From: Antedon mediterranea
Taxonomy: Eukaryota; Echinodermata; Crinoidea; Comatulida; Antedonidae
Length of the DNA: 64,000 bases
Direction of reading: 5' to 3'
NCBI RefSeq assembly: GCF_964355755.1
Contig: NC_092674.1
Location: forward strand, 2,423,001 to 2,487,000
Shown here piece after piece: positions 36,278 through 45,997 of this stretch. A program made the position numbers and the translations under genes. How positions within the stretch are numbered: position 1 is the first letter of the stretch; every line of letters starts with the position of its first letter. The notes below the pieces were generated by a model, which was given only the letters and a program-made list of their open reading frames with translations, did not search any database and had not been told where the DNA came from.

Positions 36278-39200
36278 ATGGAGGCAATCGTAAATGACGA
36301 AGCGACAATCTGTGACATAAAAGTACGTCAATATTGCACTATTATTATGTAATTTAAGTGAATTTTAGTTTGTTTTTGTAATAAAAAATGTAATAGATCC
36401 GTTATAACTTTTGTTTGAAGATAAACATCCGACTATGGAGACATTTTCCAGGCTAGGCTCTTTCACTACTTTCCAAAATCAAATCAATTAGCCTAGCTAC
36501 CCTACTAAAAGGGCTAGATTAGGGGGCCAGGGTCCGGGAATGCAGGCCTAGGCGTGCCTAGACTAACTACTATCTAGTTTAGAAGCGCCTAATAATATAG
36601 GACCTAAAGGGGCCTAGCAAGGTAGGCCTATACTAGGGGCCTAGGCTAGTTATACATCTACCAGCCACCAGGCCAGGCCTTATAAACTTATCATGATACT
36701 GTATTAAAATTTTGTTTTTTAAAAGTTTAAAATAAATATAGCCTTAGTTAGGCCCTTTATAGGCCTAGTTAGTAGGCTTAATAATATTATTAGGCTCATG
36801 TATTGTTTGAAGGTTTGCATGGCGAAATCAAATGTTGATATTTAGTTCTGAATGAAAAGAACTGTTGAGTTTCTCGACGTTTTGATCAATATGCTTTGAT
36901 CGTCCTCAAGAGTGAGAAGAAGAAAAATATGGCTATGCACACTTTAGGCTAGTCTGGGTTCCAGACGGAGTTTTGTCTTAATATTAGTAAAAAGATAAAT
37001 ATTTTGGCACATATGGCGTTTCATACGTATACTACTTGATTTTGGATACTCCGTCTGGGGAAACACGCACAAGTCACGTGGTTTGACACCAAGAATTCTT
37101 GGTGCATACGATTATCCGGTTGACTAGTTTCAGCTGCATGCGATTGGCTACTCACTCGTACACCGTTTTAATATTCATATTTCAGAATTTCAAAGACTCC
37201 AACAACTAAGATGATGCGCATACGCTATGTTACGTTTAGACAATGTGTACTTGGCCCTTGGGTACATTTATGAAAGTTTCTGAAGGCTAGACATTATTTT
37301 ATATGCCTAGTAGTCTGGTAAACATTTGATGGGATTTTTCCCAAGAACATGAAAACTCGTTTTGATATGATAGGCTAGCTTCTCCGCAAATCAAACATTG
37401 AATGGATCATTTATTACGCGGAGATAATTTTGATTTTATTCCCACCCAGACCCTGTCCTGTTCTGTGTGGTGGTGTAGCCCTGTTGTTGTGTGCCGCCGG
37501 TGGTAGTATGTAGGCCTACTTTATTGGTGTTTTATTTGGCAGGTCATACGTGCGAATTGAGTAGGACCTACGAAAGAGGCCTAGGCCAAGGACTAAACAA
37601 TTAATAAACAAAACAACTTGGCATTACGATTTTATATTTCAACAGTCTCGATCGTACATTCAGCACTGTCGTACCTACTCGATCTTTTTCATTTTGAAAC
37701 AAAATGATCATTGGCTGATTCGAAATCCATATTTACATACCGCCCGCCCCATATAGCCAAATACGGTATGATAAACTACGTCATTCTTATCCGATGTTTG
37801 CGGTCTGCAAATCGATTTCTATACGTGTTTCACAAGTCTGTATTTTCAGACAAAAATCGCGGTCGAAATAAAAAAAAAAAAATAAAAAAAAAAGATAATA
37901 CAGACTTGGGGCAAGTCTAACTTTAGGCCAATAATTGCTCTGATTGGAGTAGTCTTGTTAAATGTGCTAGGCCTATGTCGCATGTATATTATTAATATTA
38001 TTAATTAATACTACAGAAATGTGAGGCTGTGTATAATGCTGAGTTATCAAAGGGAGTCGTCACAACTACATCACAATTTCAATATGCGTGGTGCTTAGTT
38101 CGTAGCAAATATGCAAATGACATGAAAAAAGGCGTTGCCTTATTGGAAGAGCTGAGCCATGCTGGGCATCCCCAGTTAAAGCGTGATTGTTACTACTACC
38201 TTGCAATAGGAAACTACAGGTTAAAGGTCAGCAATGCACTTTAATTTTTTTAAATATGTGCTAAATTATTATTATTGGTGCTCTATCTATATTATAGATA
38301 TATATTATCATATTATAGGCAAATTATGGGTCATTTCGGCCGCTGTTTATCAATGCTTAAACTTTATTTTTACTCACCAATGTCTTTATTGAGTACAAGG
38401 GTTACAGTAGGTCGGTTTACTAACTATCGTCCTTTCCCAGGCCTTGAGGGATGTGTGTTTTTTTTGGTAGGTAAAGTATGGGGCCGAAATAAACAGAGGT
38501 TGATATGCACTAGATGACCAAATTATGTAATGCCGTGTCACACGGTATCATAGGCCATACGCATTATAACTAAACCCAACACAATACAGGTACCACATAC
38601 CAGGGAGTTGTAAACCCCCCTGCACATACTAATGACAATGTATTACATTACAATACTTACTTTATTTTCATATGTGGACATGTGGTGCAGAGATTCAGGT
38701 GGATTCATAGAATACAACTAGGAATTTCTGTGATGTGTCATTTTTATACAATAGCCCTGCAATATATAAATTTCACTTAAATTTTTAAAAATTGTTATTA
38801 TTTTCAAATAGAATACACACAATAAGGACAAATATTTTCACCTACCCATGTCCGGTTTTGCACAATGACAGTTACACGCCATGCATGTGTTCATGTGCGA
38901 CACATTATAACATTTAAATTGTGTGTAAAATCGCTATTACACACATATACATAATAGATACAAATATTGTAAATTGTTAACATATTTTACTGTATTTAAT
39001 TATAACTTTTTCAAGGAATTCAATGAAATATACAATCATAATCAATGAGAAAAAATATCCTAAATTGACATTTTTTATTGTATTTAATTATATAACCTTT
39101 TTTTCCAGGAATACACACAAGCATTGAAATATGTTAGGAAAGTTAAAGAAATGGAACCGTCAAATAGACAAGCAATAGACTTAGAATCTCTTATAAAGAA

Positions 39201-40678
39201 AAAGATGAATCAAGGTAAAATTAGATACAGTTGACTCCCCTAATAACAGACTTTTGGAGGGCAAAAATTCTTGTTTACCATTAAAAACACATGCCGAATA
39301 CCAGACTTTCTGGCCAGCAAAAAGGCGTTTAGTATTGGGGGAGTTGACTCTATTAGTAATCATGAAGGAGGAGGGTCGGGGGAGAGTTAGGGTGAGAGGG
39401 TTTGGAGGACATTATCTTTAGTTCAGCACTTTTACTGTTTTTTAAAGGAGGCAGACTTAATTATGTATTATTATGTGGTAATTATTTTATAAAAGACAAT
39501 GATTGTCATAAAAGATATCAAATTACAGAAAACCAACCAATTACAGTTCATACAGTTTACTCAGTCTTAGCTTGAAATAATCTGTCTCGTTTTTGAATTA
39601 TTATCTTTAAAAAATGTTAGTGACAAACTTGATTGAAAATTAATGGTTAACCACCGTCTACCAGACAGGTGGATGGAGAAGTAATAATGGAAAAACACCA
39701 ATTGTTAATAGTGCACTAGAGTACCTTCATTTACAATGACTCAACATGGTGGTATAAAAACAAAGAGTACCACTTCTCATTATGAACTCTTAGAAAAAGC
39801 CACAAAACTGTTTCAGCCTTTTGTTTTCCAACAAAATATGGGTGGTTATTGAAATCATTGGCTGGTGCCATATACACAGTGTTGTGGTTCAGTTACCACT
39901 ATTGTTAGCTCAGTGGGATGTAAAGAGCAGGAAGAGTCCTTTAACATAAGAAAACCAACATACAAGGCTGTTGAAAACACATTAGCATTGGGAAATAAAA
40001 CTGTTAAAGAGATCACGTTAACTGCGCAGTTACTGCAGTACAGTCAATGCTCCAAAGTGCCTTAAGCTCTGTTTACATTATAAAAATTTATGTGATAAAA
40101 AAAATGTGATGTGCCCATATATGGACATGATGATGTCATATCACTACCATATTTGGGCATATCACTACTATATTTGGGCACATCACACTTATTTTGTCAA
40201 ACTATTAAGAAAGTGTAGACAGAGCTTTAGAGATCATTTTAAAATTATTATTATTCTACTGTGCAGTTACTTCAGAACAGTCGATGCTCCCAATGCCGGT
40301 CTCTCTTAAAACTGGAAACTCTCCCCAGAATTTTATCTAGGTCCATATGGGCCCAAATTCATTTTTACCATTAAAAACACATTTTGAATACAAGACTTTC
40401 CAGAAAACCTTCGAAGAGATTGACACTGAATAAGCAGTATGTATGATGAAAAAAAAACAACCCTGCTAAATAATTATTACATATTAAAGAGATTAAAAGT
40501 GTAAGCAAAATGTTATTACTGCAGTAACTGCAGTAGATTCTTCTTCAAATTATTCATACAATGATTTGTATTAATGTTTAATATTGCAGAAGGACTTGTA
40601 GGGATGGCTATTGTAGGAGGTGCAGCTTTAGCTATTAGTGGCCTCATAGGAGCTGGCATTGCACTATCAAAGAAATAA
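36278..40678 (+). CDS. FIS1: Mitochondrial fission 1 protein, four coding exons, 149 aa
   Basis: Exons are 36278-36322, 38017-38226, 39109-39214 and 40590-40678, all with GT/AG borders and matching phases. The sum is 149 codons plus stop, against 152 residues in human FIS1. FIS1 is a tail-anchored outer-membrane protein of mitochondria and peroxisomes that helps recruit the fission machinery. Exon 2 carries the TPR core with QFQYAWCLVRSKY and YYYLAIGNYRLK, and exon 3 adds EYTQALKYVRKV. Exon 4 encodes EGLVGMAIVGG followed by a hydrophobic membrane anchor ending in SKK, the usual basic C-terminus. The start MEAIVNDE matches the family's N-terminal arm. An AATAAA lies at 40865-40870. Intron 3 holds two DNA-transposon remnants, and another MITE abuts the polyadenylation region. 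Confidence 0.95.
36866..36915. repeat. Possible Penelope-like tail motif in FIS1 intron 1
   Basis: CTCGACGTTTTGATCAATAT followed by GATCGTCCTCAAGAGTGAGA has the inverted GATC-centred layout often found at Penelope-like element ends. There is no ORF nearby. Confidence 0.25.
39228..39350. repeat. Pogo-like MITE in FIS1 intron 3
   Basis: The ends CAGTTGACTCCCCTAATA and TATTGGGGGAGTTGACTC form an inverted pair about 120 bp apart, flanked by TA. The interior ACCATTAAAAACACAT recurs at about 40359-40374, suggesting a second, broken copy there. There is no coding capacity. Confidence 0.6.
40063..40227. repeat. MITE family A, copy 8 (FIS1 intron 3)
   Basis: It begins TTAAGCTCTGTTTACATTA and ends AGTGTAGACAGAGCTTTA. 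It is in reverse orientation, with CATATATGGACATGATGATG first. Confidence 0.8.
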
Positions 40679-40933
40679 TATTTGCGGTTAAAACGAAAAG
40701 GAAGGGGACAAGTCTTTAAGATAACTTCAGGGTGTTGGTCGCTAATTAGGGTCTTGTTGTCTGCTTTTATATTGTCTTGATCATTTTATGGAAACAACTT
40801 GGATTGCTTACTGTAATGGACCAAGGTAAATGTTAGTATAAATACAGCGGCAACATTTTTTGTAAATAAAATCTTCAAAAATTATTTTGTTGTAGATCCA
40901 TATATGTTAACAATAACTTGGTTGTTGTTTCTA

Positions 40934-41080
40934 AAGCTTTTTCTACACTAAAAGTGTGATGTGCCCAAATATGGTGGTGATATGCCCACATATGGTAGTG
41001 ATATGACATCATTATGTCCATTATATGGGCACACATCACATTTTTCTGTCACATAAAGTTTGATAGTGTAGACAGGGCTT
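40934..41080. repeat. MITE family A, copy 9
   Basis: It begins AAGCTTTTTCTACAC and ends GATAGTGTAGACAGGGCTTA. It lies about 65 bp beyond the FIS1 polyadenylation signal. Confidence 0.8.
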
Positions 41081-41637
41081 AATAAAAACTTGGGAGTTAT
41101 TTTTGTATAAGTGTCATTTTGTCCTATGAATATTCATGAGATATATATGTTCCTTTTATCATTGTCATGTATTTGTCACTCATATAGTTTTCACTAATTT
41201 CCTTGTAAGAGGAATGTGGTATAGTGATTACTAGAAACTAGAGTGATCAAGCCATTTATGGCATTTAGTTTTTTCATGAGGTATGGCTAAATGCGATAGA
41301 GTAAACAAACCGTATAAGGAACAAAGTCCATTTTATATATTATATCATATTTGTGGAATTATTATTTCCACCAATTTGCTTACTATCTTTTGTTTAAGTG
41401 ATTGTATATAAATAATCATGTATTACTAATTAGAGAAACATTTAATATTCAGAAATAAAAAGTTATATTTGATTTATTGTATAAGTTGTGGAAATGTAAT
41501 TTTATTTAAACATGCTTTAATGTCAAGGTCATCATATTGAATACAATTGAATATGATAAACAACATTTGTTTTTTTTTATTATGTCTTGCTTTAAAACAA
41601 ATACATTCAGTTTGATAGATAAATACAGTGTTCCCCT

Positions 41638-41766
41638 AAAGTTTGACAAAAAAATATGATGTGCCCATATATGGAAATAATGATGTCATATCAATATTAT
41701 ATTTAGACATAGGCACATCATACTTTTTTGCCAAACTTGTTTGAATATAGTGTAGATGCAAAGCTT
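41638..41766. repeat. MITE family A, copy 10 (left end lost)
   Basis: The sequence begins at the internal AAAGTTTGACAAAAAA and ends ATAGTGTAGATGCAAAGCTTA. The outer GCTCTGTCTACAC of the left terminus is missing. Confidence 0.65.
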
Positions 41767-41859
41767 AAGAACAATAATATAGGTGGCGCTATAACAAAAT
41801 ATATTGTCATCAGAGTTTGATGGGTGTGAAATAAGTTGATTCATATTAGGTAATAATAC

Positions 41860-43258
41860 AGTAATCAATTTACATATTTCTCGTAAATTAAATGACCATA
41901 TACAAATTGAGAATGTTTTAAAAAAAGGTCAAAGATTAATAGCGTACGTTAAATCAATTATCAGTAGCTTTGATAACTTTAACAGAGTATATTATGGGGA
42001 TACTCTGTGGAGATCGATAGTTCTCCCATCTATCAACTATGGTTGTTCAGTATGGTGCTCTTTAAGTAGAATAGATATAGATAAACTAGAGCGTCTCCAG
42101 CTCCAAATGGCACGTTATATCTTAAAAGCACCTCGAAATACACCTTGTGCCGCCTTATATGGAGAGCTTGGTTGGTCTCCAATTAACGAGATTCATAACG
42201 CTCTTCGTATTAAATACTTCCATAGAATTATAAAGATGGAAAACTATCGATGGCCAAAAATTATGTTTATTGGAATGCTACAACTTAATTGTGAATTTAA
42301 AGACTTAAGGTATAAGTTTCTATCTTGTATAAACGATATTCTCTTGAAGTGTAATTGTGAATCCAAAAATATTTTCACCACTCTCTCAAATTATAAAGAA
42401 GTCTACTTTCCAATTTCTGAAATCTTAAGAAAACTTAACTATATAATGATAGATGAATGGAGAATTGAATTACAAAATAAATCAAGTCTCCACATCTATG
42501 AAACATTAAAATCAAAACCTGGACTTGAAAATTACTTAATTGATAAAACTAATTTTGAAGGTGCTGCATTAAAATTTAAAGCTCGTTCAAATACTCTACC
42601 TTTGAATGATAGAACTGCAAATTGGAATATTGATAATAATAAAAAATGTAAATTGTGCGGTACAAATTTGGACGAAGACATCCATCATTTCATCCTTAAT
42701 TGTCCAGCTTTAAATAATATACGTAATCAGGAATTATTTAATTTATATGTGGATATGTATAGAAATGGCAGCAAAGATATGTTTGATACTTTTTATACTT
42801 CAATCTCCTGAAAATGACAAACTTAAATATATTTTGGGATACTCAGATAATTTAATTGATGAAGAGTGTGAAAATATTTTGGATAGTTTTTGTAAAAGAT
42901 ACCTAAAACAAGCATGGCAATACATTGCTACATTAAGTAAATTGAAAAAAAGTGGGGGTGGGGGGGGGGGGGGGGGGGAGGAGTTGGGGGTTTTTCGTAA
43001 TAAGCTGTGTTTATCAGTTGATTTTATTTTATTTTATACACTTTTACTATATCTTGTTTTGTATTCATTGTGTAAAGTAATGATCTACTGTATGTATCGA
43101 TGTAAATTGGGGGGGGGGGGGGGGTAGGATAGGGGTTGATAGTTGCTTTTGCCTTTTTTTACTTTTCTGTTAATTCTGTTATATTTTATATTGTGAAGGA
43201 TGCACCTTTGTGCTAAGTGTGCCACCGATCTAAAGGTGTAGTTCCAAATAAATAAATA
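41860..43258 (+). mobile_element. 5'-truncated LINE with frameshifted C-terminus
   Basis: The open frame continues upstream of the first Met (42107) to about 41866, through QIENVLKKGQ and LPSINYGCSVWC. It therefore starts inside the RT thumb region. The 3' end is GTTCCAAATAAATAAATAAA followed by TCA. Two long G-runs (42953-42978 and 43109-43124) sit in the tail. It is related to the fragment at 32566-33060; its clade is not assigned. Confidence 0.8.
41866..42811 (+). pseudogene. LINE reverse transcriptase C-terminal part with zinc-binding motif
   Basis: The frame holds the segment after the RT catalytic core (ARYILKAPRNTP, ELGWSPI, IKYFHRI) and a Cys/His motif C-x2-C-x8-H-H-x4-C at residues 181-199 counted from Met 42107. 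The frame ends at SIS-stop near 42811. The natural continuation (SPENDKLKYILGYSDN) is in another frame from about 42806 to 42960, so a one-base indel near 42800-42808 broke it. The core polymerase and endonuclease are absent. Confidence 0.75.
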
Positions 43259-43731
43259 AATCAACGGTGTCCATATAAAATACATAAAAATAAATCTAAA
43301 TACACTAATTAATCTGTTATTTATTGATTAAAAGATATTGTTGCTATACTGACATTTTGCATTTTGTTAATACTGCCCTCTATAGTTAAGTTTCACAAGT
43401 ACACTCTACTACAACAAGGAAGAAAAGAAAATAAGCCAACGTGTTCTTAGTTAATATTTTGTTTATACAGGTACGTACACCAATTGTTCTTCCCCTCCCG
43501 TCCCCTTGCCCTCCGTGTGTGACGGAACCAGCTGTATCGTGATTATCGAGGTGAAGTATGGAAGATAAATATCATTTATTCTTGCATTAGCTTTCAAATA
43601 GTCGTATAGCGTAGGTCTTTGTAGTACTACTAGTAGTAGGCCTACTACTGACTCAGGCTCAGCCAGCAGAGGTCAGAATACATTACACATGTCTGTGTGT
43701 GCTGTGTGCACCTGTATATTTGCATATATAA
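43259..43731. other. Noncoding stretch before the LTR retrotransposon
   Basis: AT-rich sequence with a GTAGTACTACTAGTAGTAGG palindrome at about 43620-43640. No gene is seen. The insertion site ATAA of the LTR element is at 43728-43731. Confidence 0.4.
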
Positions 43732-44316
43732 TGTAATATAAAGATATACTTTTATATTTAAGAAATTGACCTTTGTATCGGAATTTAAATAGGTTCACAA
43801 ACTTGACCCAGAAAGTCCGAAGGAGAGTTTGTCCAGATGTTTTAATGACCATTTAGTTTATAATAGAATCCCTAAAGAAAACACTTAGCTTAATTTTGTG
43901 ACTTTCCCATCGTTAAAACCAGGAGTGATCGACACTATTTAAGTACAGATTTGACAGTGTCATCCATCACAGAAATACCTTATGACACCGTTAATCACTC
44001 CCACTTAAACACCCCTGGATCAACTTAGGACCAATCGTTACCCTCACAGATGATGTAATGACATTATGCAAATGAACTGAGCCAATATACCCCCAGGTTT
44101 CAGAAGGGCCCAGACACACCTTACAACCACTTCTCCAGAAGCAGACCTACACACACCACACCTCACCGACAGCATCATTGATTGTCCGTTCCTTATCTAT
44201 ACTTATAGTTGTATATTGTACTGAAGTATTATACTGAATAAATAATATATGTGTTACGACAGTCAAGCGAGTCAGAGTCCTTCATTAGTACCTCAACAAC
44301 CCAACATTATATTACA
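43732..44316 (+). repeat. 5' LTR, 585 bp
   Basis: TG...CA termini. A polyadenylation signal AATAAA lies at 44237-44242, about 75 bp from the LTR end, consistent with the R region. The LTR supplies the element's promoter. No perfect TATA box is obvious, though TATACTTATAG at about 44199 is close. Confidence 0.95.
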
Positions 44317-44319
44317 TAG

Positions 44320-44336
44320 TGGAAGACCCGAATTTC
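44320..44336 (+). other. Candidate primer-binding site
   Basis: TGGAAGACCCGAATTTC starts three bases after the 5' LTR. A TGG start complementary to a tRNA CCA end is expected here. The priming tRNA was not identified. Confidence 0.5.
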
Positions 44337-44440
44337 ATAAGGAACGGAGTGAGAAAACAAGAAATAAACACTTAACAAGACACGAAGACGAAGACAAAAA
44401 TAACCATATTTGTTTGAAAGGAGAGAAATTTACTTTGACT

Positions 44441-44646
44441 CAAAAGACAAGCTGAAATTATATTTGAATGAGATCGAGACAAGCAGAAATTTGATCAAAT
44501 TATTACCATTGGATGAAGACAAAAAAGATAATCGAGGAAGACACAAAAGACAAGCTGAAATTATATTTGAATGAAATCGAGACAAGCAGAAATTTTATGA
44601 AATTATAACCATTGGATAAAGACAAAGAAGATAATCGAGGAAGACC
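44441..44646 (+). repeat. 103-bp direct duplication in the retrotransposon leader
   Basis: Two units start CAAAAGACAAGCTGAAATTA at 44441 and 44544 and differ at only a few positions. A second repeated patch, based on GAACATTGATGA and AATTCGTTGTTTGAA, lies at about 44753-44890. These occupy the untranslated leader where packaging or translation signals usually sit. Confidence 0.8.
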
Positions 44647-45031
44647 CAAGAAGAATCAAAACAGAAGCAAGCGGACAAGAACTGTTTCGTTTAGAGACTT
44701 TCAACTTCACGCCGTTTTTTTTTCGATCGTTTTTTTTAACATTTACCTTTTTTGAACATTGATGAACACCTATCGCATTTTTTTTAATTCGTTGTTTGAA
44801 AATTTGAACATTGATGAGCACCTTTAACATTTCTTTAATTCGTTGTTTGAACATTTAGACATTTTTGAACACTTTTTGCATTCCTTTAATTCATTTTTAA
44901 TTGGATCCGAAGCATTTGGGGTAAGTCAAAACCATTTTGATTTTGATTTGTAACCTTGATTGAAAAAGTGAGAGTTTACATATATATACACTAAATTGTT
45001 TTGATATTTTGATTAATTAATATTATAAAGT

Positions 45032-45997
45032 ATGGTCGACGTTGTTGATAACGAAGTAATTTTAAATGAGCCCGCCAATCCTCACCCCGTGCCCCACCTA
45101 AGACAAACCGATTTCCTTCCCAAAAGATATGACGGTTCCATAACCGATCACGACCAATGTAGTGCACATTACTTATCGTTTACCGACTACCTTGAGGCCC
45201 ACACGTTAGAAAACCCTGTAAACAATGCCCAATTAATTAATGTAATAAGTATTTTTAAACGTAGCCTTCAGGGCCAAGCTAGACTCTGGATTGAGGGAAA
45301 GCAGTTCGATTCACTAGAATCCTTAAAAACCCAATTCATCAACAGGTTTAGTAAAAACAAATCAATCTATGCGCACATAAGAGAATACGATTCAATTACA
45401 TACACCACTGGCGACAACGCCGAAAAGCACTTAACCAAAATCAAACAAGCCGCAGACAGAATTGGATACGCTGACCAGCAGATAAAGAATAAATTTATTT
45501 CGACCCTTCCACCAAAATGTAGAGCAGCTGTAGCCATGTCCACCCCAATCGATGCCACTATTGAAAATATTGTAAATAGCACACAAAATTACCTTGACCT
45601 TTCCGTAGATGATGCCACACGGGAAGTTTCATTCAATATCAATAAGGAAACAGATAGGCCTAATAGTCTCGAATCGCTCCAACATGAGATAAATTCTCTC
45701 AAGTTAGACATGGCCACAACAAAACGATCCCTTAATGATGATACTCGACGCTCACGTTCCCCCACCCGAAATTATATCCCAAGACGAAACCGAAGCCCAA
45801 GCCCATACAAACCCCGATTCCAGACCCCACCGACCCCAAGATATAGACAACCTCCCCCAACCTGTTATTACTGCGGGAAACCAGGCCACATAGCAAGGCA
45901 CTGCCGACAACAAAACCGCTCTTACGGAAACTATCCCCCGCCATACCCATACCAACAGTCAAACAATTACTACCCTAGCCACCAGCAGGATTTTTAA
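45032..45997 (+). CDS. gag: Retrotransposon Gag, 321 aa
   Basis: This is the structural protein of the Ty3/gypsy particle. A capsid-like region occupies residues about 30-190 (FLPKRYDGS, ARLWIEGKQFDSLESLK, FINRFSK, then helices to about 190). An SR/RP-rich basic linker (about 238-275) follows. A single CCHC zinc knuckle C278-x2-C281-x4-H286-x4-C291 serves RNA binding, followed by a Tyr/Pro-rich tail. It is translated first from the genomic RNA. The stop TAA at 45995-45997 overlaps the pol frame, which is open from 45979 in the -1 phase. The start is the first long-frame ATG, but several upstream ATGs in the leader imply some bypass mechanism. Confidence 0.93.
   Translation: MVDVVDNEVILNEPANPHPVPHLRQTDFLPKRYDGSITDHDQCSAHYLSFTDYLEAHTLENPVNNAQLINVISIFKRSLQGQARLWIEGKQFDSLESLKTQFINRFSKNKSIYAHIREYDSITYTTGDNAEKHLTKIKQAADRIGYADQQIKNKFISTLPPKCRAAVAMSTPIDATIENIVNSTQNYLDLSVDDATREVSFNINKETDRPNSLESLQHEINSLKLDMATTKRSLNDDTRRSRSPTRNYIPRRNRSPSPYKPRFQTPPTPRYRQPPPTCYYCGKPGHIARHCRQQNRSYGNYPPPYPYQQSNNYYPSHQQDF

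Larger units (their letters stand above)
40679..41859. other. FIS1 3' UTR and flank
   Basis: It contains the FIS1 AATAAA (40865-40870) and MITE A copies 9 and 10. Nothing else is recognised. Confidence 0.5.
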
